This document shows, in pieces, positions 8,533 to 16,929 of a stretch of 47,502 nucleotides of DNA (the stretch's first letter is position 1; each line of letters opens with the position of its first letter). The notes below the pieces were generated by a model. It made no database searches. It had not been told where the DNA came from and saw only the letters and a program-made list of their open reading frames with translations. The position numbers and the translations under genes were made by a program. The stretch comes from CAUPWF01 sp964369755 (lineage in GTDB: Bacteria > Bacillota > Clostridia > Lachnospirales > Lachnospiraceae): the NCBI GenBank assembly GCA_964369755.1, contig CAYJFY010000015.1, positions 1-47,502 of the forward strand, read 5' to 3'.

Positions 8533-9813
8533 TTATTTATCGTTTCCTTTGTTATATCTATTAACCATATTTGCTTTGTCAGCCAAACTTCCAGCTTTTG
8601 CATTGCTGTTAGTTGAAGAATAATCACTGCTATTTACCTTTGCCTTATCAGACATTTTATTTGAAGTAGCTGTATTATTATTCGAATTTGCATTTGCATC
8701 TTCTAATTTCTTTGCATTCTTTTGAGCCATTTCATTTAACTTTTCAGCTGATATACCTTTCTTCTCTGCTTTTTCTCGATTCTGTCTGATTAACTCATCT
8801 AAACCAATCTTTTGAAGATGCTTATTGATTGCTAATTGTTGTATTGTTCTAACTACTGCACTTGTGATCCAATAAATACCGATACCTGTTGGGAATGTAA
8901 AACACATTACTACTGAAAATAAAGGCATTGTAATATTCATCGTTCTCATAGTAGATGCCATCTGGCTATTCTCATCCATAGAGGATGGTGTAATCGACTG
9001 TGATATTCTAATACTAAGGAACTGTGAAGCACCTGCTAACAATGGAACCAATACTGCTAGGATTACCAATCCAAAATTACTTGATAGATTCTCCATAATT
9101 ATTGAATATGGAGAGTTCGCGATATTTAGTCCTAAGAAACTATTGAAGCTTGCCACAACTTTCTCTGTTTCTACAATCACTGATTCCAAAGAAGGGATTG
9201 CATCTACTAAAGTTGTCCATGTATCCGATTGGAATTTGTATAATACATCAATGATTACATTTGATTGTGTATAATCAACATTCTCTGGATTTAACATAAC
9301 TGGAGCCTCTGCACCAATTTTTTTAATTGCTTCTATATTACTACTATTTCCTAAAATCTTATCTACTAGAGGCATATATGCTTCTTTAATAGAACCTACA
9401 TATGCTGGAATGTTTTGAATAACTGGATACAATCCAAATAAGATTGGTAATTGAATCAGTGAATTCAAACATCCTCCCATTTGAGAAGAACCATATTTTC
9501 TATAAACAGCCTGTGTTTCTTCTTGCATCTTCATTCTCGATGCATTATCTGTTTTTCCTTTATACTTTTCTGTAATCTTCTTAATTTCTGGATTCATTAC
9601 CGCACTAAGCTTCATAAACTTTTGTTGTCTTATCGTAAGCGGTAATAATAAAGTATAAACAACAACCGTGAATAAAATAATGGATAATCCAACGTTCTCG
9701 ATACTAAACACTCTATCTAACGCAATAAACATCCAATCCATAATCATCCCCAATATAGCAGAGATATCTCCTATAATAAAGGTAGATGACTTTGTTAATA
9801 ACATACCTGACAT
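8533..9813 (-). CDS. yidC: Membrane protein insertase YidC
   Basis: Inserts and folds membrane proteins, alone or with SecYEG. The 426-residue protein has the YidC/Oxa1 core: a first membrane segment near residues 37-58 (NVGLSIILFTVVVYTLLLPL), a coiled hairpin (KITEKYKGK...), a segment with GGCLNSLIQLPILFGLYPVI, and later helices near 240-325. A long polar N/S/K/A-rich cytoplasmic tail (about 365-426) follows. It has no large periplasmic P1 domain, as expected for a Firmicute. It sits between yidD and jag, the usual order. Confidence 0.96.
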   Translation of the reverse strand: MSGMLLTKSSTFIIGDISAILGMIMDWMFIALDRVFSIENVGLSIILFTVVVYTLLLPLTIRQQKFMKLSAVMNPEIKKITEKYKGKTDNASRMKMQEETQAVYRKYGSSQMGGCLNSLIQLPILFGLYPVIQNIPAYVGSIKEAYMPLVDKILGNSSNIEAIKKIGAEAPVMLNPENVDYTQSNVIIDVLYKFQSDTWTTLVDAIPSLESVIVETEKVVASFNSFLGLNIANSPYSIIMENLSSNFGLVILAVLVPLLAGASQFLSIRISQSITPSSMDENSQMASTMRTMNITMPLFSVVMCFTFPTGIGIYWITSAVVRTIQQLAINKHLQKIGLDELIRQNREKAEKKGISAEKLNEMAQKNAKKLEDANANSNNNTATSNKMSDKAKVNSSDYSSTNSNAKAGSLADKANMVNRYNKGNDK

Positions 9814-9827
9814 TTTTTAGTTTCCTC

Positions 9828-10040
9828 CTATGGAACGGGATCGTACCCGCCTTTTGAAAATGGATTACATCTTAATATTCTCCATATGGTTAATAACAAT
9901 CCCTTGATTGCTCCATGCTTTTCTATCGCCTCTATCCCATATTGAGAACATGTTGGAGTAAATTTACAAGTGTTATACATTTTCAATCCCGATAAATATT
10001 TTCTATAAAATTTTATCATTTTAATGAATAGAAATTTCAC
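9828..10040 (-). CDS. yidD: Membrane protein insertion efficiency factor YidD
   Basis: Small (70-residue) membrane-associated protein of the UPF0161/YidD family that helps YidC-dependent insertion. The family signature is complete: KFTPTCSQYGIEAI and LRCNPFSKGGYDPVP at the C-terminus. It lies 14 bases before yidC and 15 bases after rnpA, so it is part of the rpmH-rnpA-yidD-yidC-jag operon. Confidence 0.96.
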   Translation of the reverse strand: MKFLFIKMIKFYRKYLSGLKMYNTCKFTPTCSQYGIEAIEKHGAIKGLLLTIWRILRCNPFSKGGYDPVP

Positions 10041-10055
10041 TTTTTATTTTCCCCA

Positions 10056-10394
10056 TTAATCTATTTTAATATGATGTATATTCGCTAGGTGTAAAAGTGC
10101 ACTTTCTATTTCTTTATAACTTCTATCCTTTGCACTGTTTCTAGCAATTACTACCATATCATATCCTAATTTAAACTTCTCTTCGTTTAACCTATAACTT
10201 TCTCTCAGTAGTCTTGTTACTCTATGCCTTACGACACTATTTCCTACTTTTTTACTTACAGAGATGCCAATTCTATTTTTATTTAAATCATTCTCCATGA
10301 TATACATAATAAGATATTTATTGGCACATGATATTTTCTTTTTATATACTGTTTGAAAATCTCTATTTTTCTTTAATGACTCACTCTGTTTCAT
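10056..10394 (-). CDS. rnpA: Ribonuclease P protein component
   Basis: Protein subunit of RNase P, which matures tRNA 5' ends together with the M1-type RNA. The 112-residue protein has the N-terminal LKKNRDFQTVYKK, the basic RNR-type motif as KKVGNSVVRHRVTRLLRES, and a typical length. It lies 41 bases downstream of rpmH, with a G.U-containing hairpin between them. Confidence 0.97.
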   Translation of the reverse strand: MKQSESLKKNRDFQTVYKKKISCANKYLIMYIMENDLNKNRIGISVSKKVGNSVVRHRVTRLLRESYRLNEEKFKLGYDMVVIARNSAKDRSYKEIESALLHLANIHHIKID

Positions 10395-10409
10395 AAATTC
10401 CTCTTAATA

Positions 10410-10436
10410 AGAAAGAAAGACCACATTGCTGCGGCC
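10410..10436 (-). terminator. Possible attenuator between rpmH and rnpA
   Basis: On the minus strand GGCCGC and GTGGTC form a 6-bp stem (two G.U pairs) around AGCAAT, followed by a T-rich TTTCTTTCTT. It begins at the rpmH stop codon. This weak terminator could explain higher rpmH than rnpA output, a known pattern in this operon; the assignment is inference. Confidence 0.4.
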
Positions 10437-10570
10437 TATGCTGATAGTTTTTTTCTTCCTTTTGCTCTTCTAGATGCTAGCACATTTCTTCCGCCTGGAG
10501 TACTCATTCTTGCTCTAAAACCATGTACTTTTGATCTAGATCTCTTTTTTGGTTGGAATGTCATTTTCAT
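10436..10570 (-). CDS. rpmH: 50S ribosomal protein L34
   Basis: The 44-residue translation MKMTFQPKKRSRSKVHGFRA continues through MSTPGGRNVLASRRAKGRKK and ends LSA. This is a full-length bacterial L34 of the large subunit. A strong GGAGGTGG ribosome binding site lies upstream of the ATG. It is divergent to dnaA across a 255-base gap, as in most Firmicutes, and is first in the leftward operon. The gene is too short for many ORF cut-offs. Confidence 0.98.
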   Translation of the reverse strand: MKMTFQPKKRSRSKVHGFRARMSTPGGRNVLASRRAKGRKKLSA

Positions 10571-10615
10571 ACGTATCCACCTCCTTATTATCTATACTCT
10601 ATCTATGTCTATCAT

Positions 10616-10621
10616 ATTATA
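10616..10621 (-). promoter_or_regulatory. Proximal -10 candidate for rpmH
   Basis: The minus strand reads TATAAT 45 bases upstream of the rpmH ATG. No convincing -35 element is found at the right distance, so it may be a weak second promoter besides the better one at 10670-10699. Confidence 0.35.
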
Positions 10622-10669
10622 GCATCGATTGGTTACCATAAGTTTTTATTTTTTAAGACATTTCTCAAT

Positions 10670-10699
10670 ATTATAATCATAAAATACCCATAAAGTCAA
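10670..10699 (-). promoter_or_regulatory. rpmH operon promoter (sigma-A type)
   Basis: The minus strand carries TTGACT (10694-10699), an 18-base spacer and TATAAT (10670-10675). It faces rpmH with a leader of roughly 95 bases and is divergent to the dnaA promoter. Both hexamers are close to consensus. Confidence 0.7.
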
Positions 10700-10759
10700 G
10701 TAAAACAACGTTATTTATTATTATTTTTTTCAAAAATAAAAAATATAAAAAGAATTACA

Positions 10760-10788
10760 TTGATAAAATATCATTTTTGATGTAAAAT
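10760..10788 (+). promoter_or_regulatory. dnaA promoter (sigma-A type)
   Basis: TTGATA (10760-10765), a 17-base spacer and TAAAAT (10783-10788) place transcription start near 10795, giving a leader of about 30 bases. I see no DnaA box in the rpmH-dnaA gap, so obvious DnaA autorepression at this promoter is not visible from sequence. Confidence 0.75.
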
Positions 10789-10825
10789 AGACTAGTGAAA
10801 TTATTACAATTTTAGGAGTTAACTA

Positions 10826-12217
10826 ATGAATATTATAAAAGAAAATTGGAACCAAATCATTGAAAAATTAAAAGTTGAGTATGAAGTTACAGATATTTGT
10901 ATGAAGACTTGGATTCATCCTCTTGAAGTTTCTCATATAGAGGGCAACACTGTTTACATATCTGTGGAAGATAAACAGAGCATAGAAATCATATCAAAAA
11001 AATATCAAGTTATTTTAGGAGTTTGTATTGCTGAGTTGACTGGTCAGGAATACAACATTATTTTTGTAGCAAAATCTGATCTTACTTCTTCTAATAATTT
11101 GAAGTCCAATGATAGCAATGCCCAACTAAATGAATTACTTTCTAATGCCAATTTAAAATTAAACTATTCATTTGACACCTTTGTTGTAGGTAAGAATAAT
11201 ACTCTTGCACATGGAATCGCTCTTGCAGTGGCAGAGTCCCCTGGGGAAGATTATAACCCTATGTTCTTATACGGAGGAGTTGGATTGGGTAAAACCCATC
11301 TTATGCACTCGATTGCTAGATATGTGATAGAGCAAAATATGAATAAGGATGACAAGACATCCATGAAGAAGGTTCTCTATGTAACGAGTGAGACATTTAC
11401 AAATGAATTGATTGATGCTTTGAAGACTGGTAAGAGAGGATCCGAATCTTCTATGAGTCTATTTCGTGAAAAATATAGAACCATCGATATCTTATTAATT
11501 GATGATATTCAGTTTATAATAGGAAAGGAAAGTACTCAGGAAGAGTTTTTCCATACTTTTAATGATCTATATAATGCTGGAAAACACATCATTATCTCTA
11601 GTGATAGACCTCCAAAGGATATGGAGATATTAGAAGAACGTATCAGAAGTAGATTTGCTTCAGGAATGACTGTAGATATCTCTTCTCCAGATTATGAGAC
11701 GAGAATGGCTATTCTATATAAAAAAATAGAATTAGAGGATATGGAGAGATTGAATATACCAAATGAGGTTATCTCTTATATAGCCAATAACATTACTACT
11801 AATATCAGAGAACTTGAAGGAGCTTTGACAAGAGTTGTTGCCAAGGCTAAATTAGAGAAAAAAGAAATCAATATAGAGTTAGCGATCGATGCTCTTAAGG
11901 ATTCAATCTATACGAATGATAACAAGAAAATAACTCCTGAATTGATTATGGATATCGTTGCAGAACATTTCAATGTGTCTGTAACTGATTTATGTGGAAG
12001 AAAAAGATCTGCTGATATAGCACTTCCTAGACAAATTGTTATGTATCTTTGTAGAGAAATGACAGAGGAACCTTTCAAATCCATTGGTCTACTTCTCGGG
12101 GGCAAGGATCATTCTACTATCAGTCATGGTTATGATAAGATAAAAGAATTAATGATTGAAGATGATAAGGTTAAAAATAGTGTAGAGATTATCATCAAAA
12201 AAATAAACCCATCTTAA
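10826..12217 (+). CDS. dnaA: Chromosomal replication initiator DnaA
   Basis: AAA+ ATPase that binds DnaA boxes and opens oriC. The 463-residue protein has domain I (about 1-85), a short linker, domain III with Walker A GGVGLGKTHLMHSI (around 150) and Walker B ILLIDDIQF, and domain IV with the DNA-binding signature GGKDHSTISHGYDKI near the C-terminus. A TTAGGAG ribosome binding site precedes the ATG. The length fits clostridial DnaA. Its target boxes lie immediately downstream, before dnaN. Confidence 0.99.
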   Translation: MNIIKENWNQIIEKLKVEYEVTDICMKTWIHPLEVSHIEGNTVYISVEDKQSIEIISKKYQVILGVCIAELTGQEYNIIFVAKSDLTSSNNLKSNDSNAQLNELLSNANLKLNYSFDTFVVGKNNTLAHGIALAVAESPGEDYNPMFLYGGVGLGKTHLMHSIARYVIEQNMNKDDKTSMKKVLYVTSETFTNELIDALKTGKRGSESSMSLFREKYRTIDILLIDDIQFIIGKESTQEEFFHTFNDLYNAGKHIIISSDRPPKDMEILEERIRSRFASGMTVDISSPDYETRMAILYKKIELEDMERLNIPNEVISYIANNITTNIRELEGALTRVVAKAKLEKKEINIELAIDALKDSIYTNDNKKITPELIMDIVAEHFNVSVTDLCGRKRSADIALPRQIVMYLCREMTEEPFKSIGLLLGGKDHSTISHGYDKIKELMIEDDKVKNSVEIIIKKINPS

Positions 12218-12228
12218 TTTAAATGAAA

Positions 12229-12424
12229 GGTGGATAAGTATGTGGACAATCTATTATTTAAATGTGGATAAATATGAATTATAAACATTTGATATAATGA
12301 TTCCATGAAATAATCTAAATTATCCACAATCTATCCAATCTATATTAAGATCGTTTACACAAGTTTATCTACACGCTAAATACTAGATATTAAGGGCTTA
12401 AACAGGGTTTTCCACATATCCACA
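12229..12424. other. oriC DnaA-box cluster (dnaA-dnaN gap)
   Basis: Seven boxes match TTATCCACA or its complement with at most one mismatch. They are 12229-12237 (minus, one mismatch), 12241-12249 (minus, one mismatch), 12263-12271 (minus, perfect), 12320-12328 (plus, perfect), 12365-12373 (plus, TTATCTACA), 12408-12416 (plus, TTTTCCACA) and 12416-12424 (plus, ATATCCACA). The first three are on one strand and the last four on the other, facing the AT-rich segment. This is the usual place for a Firmicute origin. Confidence 0.92.
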
Positions 12425-12480
12425 TCCCCTAATACTAATACTACGTATTTTATTTATATAATTTATTAAAAGAAAATCTT
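12425..12480. other. oriC unwinding element with DnaA-trio-like repeat
   Basis: Right after the last two boxes come a C-run (TCCCC) and the triplets CTA-ATA-CTA-ATA-CTA (12429-12443), then an almost pure A/T stretch to about 12476. This matches the box, GC-cluster, DnaA-trio, AT-rich order of the basal unwinding system defined in Bacillus subtilis. Position and strand fit loading of DnaA onto single strand towards dnaN. The trio call is by pattern, not experiment. Confidence 0.75.
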
Positions 12481-12498
12481 GAAGGGAGTTTTACACAT

Positions 12499-13605
12499 AT
12501 GAAATTAATTTGTAACAAGAAGGATTTAGTAAAAGGAGTTAGCATTGTTTCGAAAGCTGTTTCTTCTAAGACCACATTATCTATATTAGAATGTATTTTA
12601 CTAGATTTTTCTTCTGGAATTATTAAACTAGTAGCAAATGATATGGATTTAGGTATTGAAACAATTGTAGAAGGGGAGATCATAGAGGGTGGTGTGATAG
12701 CAATTGAAGCGAAACTATTCTCTGAGATTGTTCGTAAGCTTCCTGATAGTGAAGTTGTGATTCAAGCAGACCATGATTATAGAACCATTATTACATGTGA
12801 AAAAGCAAGATTTGAAATCAACTGCAAATCAGGAGAAGAATTTGTTTCACTTCCTAAAATAGAAAAAGATAATAGTATAACAATATCTGAATTTATCTTA
12901 AAGGATGTAATTAGACAAACCTTATTCTCTACATCTGACAACGAAAGTAATAAAATGATGACAGGAGAGTTATTTAGTGTAGAGTCTAATATTTTAAAAG
13001 TGAGTGCATTGGATGGACATAGAATTGCTCATAGAAAGATAGAACTAAAAGATCAATATATAGACACAAGTGTTATTGTTCCTGGAAAAACACTTTCAGA
13101 AATAAGTAAGATTCTCTCAGGAGAAGTAGATCAGAATGTAAATATTTACTTTACCCAAAATCATATTTTATTTGAATTTGAATCAACAAAAGTAGTTTCA
13201 AGACTAATAGAAGGAACCTTCTTTAATATTGAAAAAATGATATTTAGAGATTATAGCACGAAGGTAACAATGAACAAACGAGACCTGATGAGTTCCATTG
13301 AACGTTCCCTTTTATTGGTAAAAGAAGGTGATAAGAAACCGATTGTATTTGATATAAAAGAAGATAAAGTAGATATTAAGATGAGATCACAAATCGGAAA
13401 TATGGATGAGGATTTAGTAGCTGAAAGAATAGGGGATGAATTGATGATTGGATTCAATCCAAAGTTCTTATTAGATGCTCTTAAGGCCATTGATGAGGAG
13501 AATATCACCATGTATTTGATTAATTCTAAATCACCATGTTTATTAAAAGATGAAAATGGTTCTTATAACTATCTGATTTTACCTATTAATTTTAGTGCGA
13601 TTTAA
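12499..13605 (+). CDS. dnaN: DNA polymerase III beta sliding clamp
   Basis: Ring-shaped processivity clamp of the replicative polymerase. The 368-residue protein has three clamp domains of about 120 residues, starts MKLICNKKDLVKGVSIVSKA and ends with the conserved YLILPINF region. The GAAGGGAG ribosome binding site lies about 10 bases before the ATG, inside the end of the oriC region. It is followed 23 bases later by yaaA. Confidence 0.98.
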   Translation: MKLICNKKDLVKGVSIVSKAVSSKTTLSILECILLDFSSGIIKLVANDMDLGIETIVEGEIIEGGVIAIEAKLFSEIVRKLPDSEVVIQADHDYRTIITCEKARFEINCKSGEEFVSLPKIEKDNSITISEFILKDVIRQTLFSTSDNESNKMMTGELFSVESNILKVSALDGHRIAHRKIELKDQYIDTSVIVPGKTLSEISKILSGEVDQNVNIYFTQNHILFEFESTKVVSRLIEGTFFNIEKMIFRDYSTKVTMNKRDLMSSIERSLLLVKEGDKKPIVFDIKEDKVDIKMRSQIGNMDEDLVAERIGDELMIGFNPKFLLDALKAIDEENITMYLINSKSPCLLKDENGSYNYLILPINFSAI

Positions 13606-13628
13606 GAAGAGAAAAGAGAGGTATTAGA

Positions 13629-13847
13629 TTGTTTACGATAAAAATAAGAGAACAAGATGAATTCATTAAATTAGGACAAGCGATCAAAGCAGCAGGTATG
13701 GTTGAAAATGGTGTGATGGCAAAGATTGTGATACAAGATGGTTTGGTGAAAGTGAATGGTGTAGTCGAAGTTCAAAGAGGTAAAAAGTTATATGGAGGAG
13801 AATTGATATCTTATAATGGAGAAGAAATAAAGATAGAAAAGAGGTAG
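13629..13847 (+). CDS. yaaA: S4-domain RNA-binding protein YaaA
   Basis: A 72-residue S4 domain protein of the YaaA/RlbA family found between dnaN and recF in Firmicutes. The S4 core is FIKLGQAIKAAG...VNGVVEVQRGKKL. It probably binds structured RNA; a ribosome-related role has been suggested for the family. Translation appears to start at TTG (13629) after GAGAGG, since no ATG gives the full S4 domain. It is spaced three bases from recF. Confidence 0.92.
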   Translation: MFTIKIREQDEFIKLGQAIKAAGMVENGVMAKIVIQDGLVKVNGVVEVQRGKKLYGGELISYNGEEIKIEKR

Positions 13848-13850
13848 ATT

Positions 13851-14945
13851 TTGAAACTTAAATCTTTGAAATTAAAAGATTATAGAAATTATAGCTATTT
13901 AGATATATCTTTTGATGAGAAAATAAATATTTTTTATGGAGATAATGCACAGGGAAAAACAAATATACTAGAGTCTATTTATTTATGTGCAACTTCTAAG
14001 TCTCACAAAAGTTCCAAGGATAGAGATATGATAATCTTTGATAAAGATGAGTCTCATATTGAATTAATATTAGAAAAAAAGGGAATAGATTATTCAATAG
14101 ATTTACACTTGAAGAAGAATTTTTCCAAAGGGATAGCCATTAATAAAATACCGATAAAAAAAGCGAGCGAATTATTAGGAGTTGTAAATGTGGTATTTTT
14201 TTCTCCAGAGGATTTGAACATTATAAAAAATGGTCCTTCAGAGAGAAGAAGATTTATGGATATGGAGCTTGCTCAACTAGATAAGATATATCTAAATGAT
14301 TTGGCAAATTATAATAAGATTGTCAATCAGAGAAACAAGTTATTAAAAGATTCCTATTCAAAAAATAATATCATGGATACTTTGGATATATGGGATATTC
14401 AATTAATTGATTATGGCAATAAGGTGATAAAAAGAAGAGAGAAGTTTATTGAAGAAGTAAATCAAATCATTGAAGGTATTCATTATAAATTATCAGGGAA
14501 AAAAGAAAAAATAAAGTTGATTTATGAAAAAAGCAATAAAAATATTTCTTTAGAGGAATGTGTTGAGAGAAACAGAAGTAAGGATTTGAAGATGAAAAAT
14601 ACTTCTGTAGGTCCTCATAGGGATGATATAGGATTTTATATCAATGATTTGGATATAAAAAAATATGGTTCCCAAGGTCAACAGAGAACGGCAGCATTAT
14701 CACTGAAGATGGCAGAGATAGAAATTGTAAAAAAATTAATAAAAGATAGTCCGATTCTTTTACTAGATGATGTATTATCCGAATTGGATCATAAGAGACA
14801 GAATTATCTTTTAGAAAGTATAAATAATGTACAGACCTTAATTACCTGTACAGGTGTAGAAGAGTTTATAAAAAATAGAATTGAAGTAAATAAAGTCTTT
14901 TATGTGGAAAATGGAATTGTAAGTAAAGATAAAAACCATTATTAG
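13851..14945 (+). CDS. recF: DNA replication and repair protein RecF
   Basis: SMC-like ATPase that helps load RecA at gaps. The 364-residue protein has Walker A GDNAQGKTNILESI (about residue 30), the ABC-like signature SQGQQRTAALSLKMAE and Walker B SPILLLDDVLSELD. It uses a TTG start with its ribosome binding site (AGAGGTAG) overlapping the yaaA stop codon, suggesting coupling. No DUF721 or remB-like gene lies between recF and gyrB, which are only ten bases apart. Confidence 0.97.
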   Translation: MKLKSLKLKDYRNYSYLDISFDEKINIFYGDNAQGKTNILESIYLCATSKSHKSSKDRDMIIFDKDESHIELILEKKGIDYSIDLHLKKNFSKGIAINKIPIKKASELLGVVNVVFFSPEDLNIIKNGPSERRRFMDMELAQLDKIYLNDLANYNKIVNQRNKLLKDSYSKNNIMDTLDIWDIQLIDYGNKVIKRREKFIEEVNQIIEGIHYKLSGKKEKIKLIYEKSNKNISLEECVERNRSKDLKMKNTSVGPHRDDIGFYINDLDIKKYGSQGQQRTAALSLKMAEIEIVKKLIKDSPILLLDDVLSELDHKRQNYLLESINNVQTLITCTGVEEFIKNRIEVNKVFYVENGIVSKDKNHY

Positions 14946-14955
14946 GAGGAATAAA

Positions 14956-16896
14956 ATGAGCACAGAATTAGGAACAGAGTTAAACGTAGAATATGGTGCA
15001 GATCAGATTCAGATATTAGAAGGTCTTGAAGCAGTAAGAAAGAGACCAGGTATGTACATAGGGAGTACTTCTCTAAGAGGATTGCATCATCTCGTATATG
15101 AGATTGTTGATAATTCTGTGGATGAAGCCCTAGCAGGACATTGTGATACAATTGATATTTCTATCAATGAAGACAATTCTATTACAGTTGTAGATAATGG
15201 AAGAGGTATCCCAGTTGGAATCAATCAAAAAGCTGGTTTACCGGCGGTAGAGGTTGTATTTACTGTTCTTCATGCGGGAGGAAAATTCGGCGGTGGAGGA
15301 TACAAAGTATCTGGAGGATTACATGGAGTAGGTGCTTCGGTTGTAAATGCTTTATCGGAATGGTTGGAAGTAGAGATTCGAAAAGAAGGAATTGTATATA
15401 AGCAGAGATATGAAAGAGGAGCAGTAATGTATCCTCTAAAAGAAGTGGGAACTTGTGATGAAAGCGAATCAGGAACACAGGTTACATTTTTGCCAGATAA
15501 GGAGATATTTGAAGAGACAGTATTTGAATATAATACATTGAAACAAAGATTCCGTGAGATGGCTTTCTTAACGAGAGGATTAAGAATTATCCTAAGAGAT
15601 AAGAGAGAAGAGAATGAAGTAATGAAAGAATTCCACTATGAAGGTGGTATTAATGAATTTGTAAACTACCTAAATAGGAGTAAGAGTGAGTTGTATCCAC
15701 AGGTGATTTATTGTGAGGGTACAGTAAATGATGTTTATGTTGAAGTAGCAATGCAACATAATGATTCTTACAGTGATAATTCATATGGATTTGTAAATAA
15801 CATTACAACTCCAGAAGGTGGAACTCATATCGTAGGTTTTAGAAATGCTTTGACTAAGACATTTAATGATTATGCTAGAAAGAATAAATTATTAAAAGAA
15901 AATGAGCCAAATCTATCAGGGGATGATATCAGAGAGGGATTAACTGCGATTATCAGTGTTAAAATAGCAGAACCTCAATTCGAAGGACAGACAAAACAAA
16001 AACTTGGAAATAGTGAGGCACGTGGGGCAGTTGATAGTGTAGTAAGTAAACAGCTACAGATATTCTTGGAGCAAAATCCTAGTGTAGCTCGTATGACAGT
16101 AGAGAAATCTGTTATGGCTCAAAGAGCGAGAGAAGCTGCGAGAAAGGCGAGAGATTTAACGAGAAGAAAGGGAGCTTTAGATCGATTATCTCTACCAGGT
16201 AAACTAGCAGATTGTTCAGATAAAGATCCAAAAAATTGCGAAATCTACATCGTAGAGGGTGACTCTGCTGGTGGTTCGGCAAAATCAGCAAGAAATAGAG
16301 AAACACAGGCGATTCTCCCACTTAGAGGAAAGATTCTAAATGTAGAAAAAGCAAGATTAGATAAAATCTATGCAAATGCCGAGATAAAAGCCATGATTAC
16401 TGCATTTGGTACAGGGATTCAAGAAGATTTCAATATTGAAAAACTAAGATATCATAAGATTATCATCATGACAGATGCCGATGTAGATGGTTCTCATATT
16501 AGTACTTTGTTGTTAACATTTTTATATCGTTTTATGCCAGAATTAATCAAGGGTGGATATGTATATCTAGCTCAACCACCACTATATAAGGTGGAAAAGA
16601 GTAAGAAGGTTTGGTATGCATATAGCGATAATGAATTAGATAAGATTCTTTCAGATATTGGAAGAGATGGTAATAATAAGATTCAACGTTACAAAGGTCT
16701 AGGAGAGATGGATGCAGACCAGTTATGGGATACAACCATGGATCCAGAGAATCGAATTTTATTGAGAGTGACTATGAATGAAGATGCATCTTCAGAGATT
16801 GATTTAACATTCACAACTCTTATGGGAGATAAAGTAGAACCACGTAGAGAGTTTATCGAAGAAAATGCAAAATATGTTAAGAATCTTGATGTATAG
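14956..16896 (+). CDS. gyrB: DNA gyrase subunit B
   Basis: ATPase subunit of gyrase, which introduces negative supercoils. The 646-residue protein has the GHKL ATPase site (EIVDNSVDEALAG, DNGRGIPV, GGLHGVGASVVNALS), the transducer, and a TOPRIM domain with EGDSAGGSAK and DADVDGSHI. The length is that of a Gram-positive GyrB without the long proteobacterial insert. An AGGAGGA site lies in the ten-base gap after recF. Confidence 0.98.
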   Translation: MSTELGTELNVEYGADQIQILEGLEAVRKRPGMYIGSTSLRGLHHLVYEIVDNSVDEALAGHCDTIDISINEDNSITVVDNGRGIPVGINQKAGLPAVEVVFTVLHAGGKFGGGGYKVSGGLHGVGASVVNALSEWLEVEIRKEGIVYKQRYERGAVMYPLKEVGTCDESESGTQVTFLPDKEIFEETVFEYNTLKQRFREMAFLTRGLRIILRDKREENEVMKEFHYEGGINEFVNYLNRSKSELYPQVIYCEGTVNDVYVEVAMQHNDSYSDNSYGFVNNITTPEGGTHIVGFRNALTKTFNDYARKNKLLKENEPNLSGDDIREGLTAIISVKIAEPQFEGQTKQKLGNSEARGAVDSVVSKQLQIFLEQNPSVARMTVEKSVMAQRAREAARKARDLTRRKGALDRLSLPGKLADCSDKDPKNCEIYIVEGDSAGGSAKSARNRETQAILPLRGKILNVEKARLDKIYANAEIKAMITAFGTGIQEDFNIEKLRYHKIIIMTDADVDGSHISTLLLTFLYRFMPELIKGGYVYLAQPPLYKVEKSKKVWYAYSDNELDKILSDIGRDGNNKIQRYKGLGEMDADQLWDTTMDPENRILLRVTMNEDASSEIDLTFTTLMGDKVEPRREFIEENAKYVKNLDV

Positions 16897-16929
16897 AAGA
16901 AATCATCTTGAATTGTAGGAGGAAAAAAA

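Noticed and set aside
8442..8627. 61-codon minus-strand open frame at the yidC-jag junction
   Set aside because: It overlaps the ends of both genes in another frame and has no start signal of its own.
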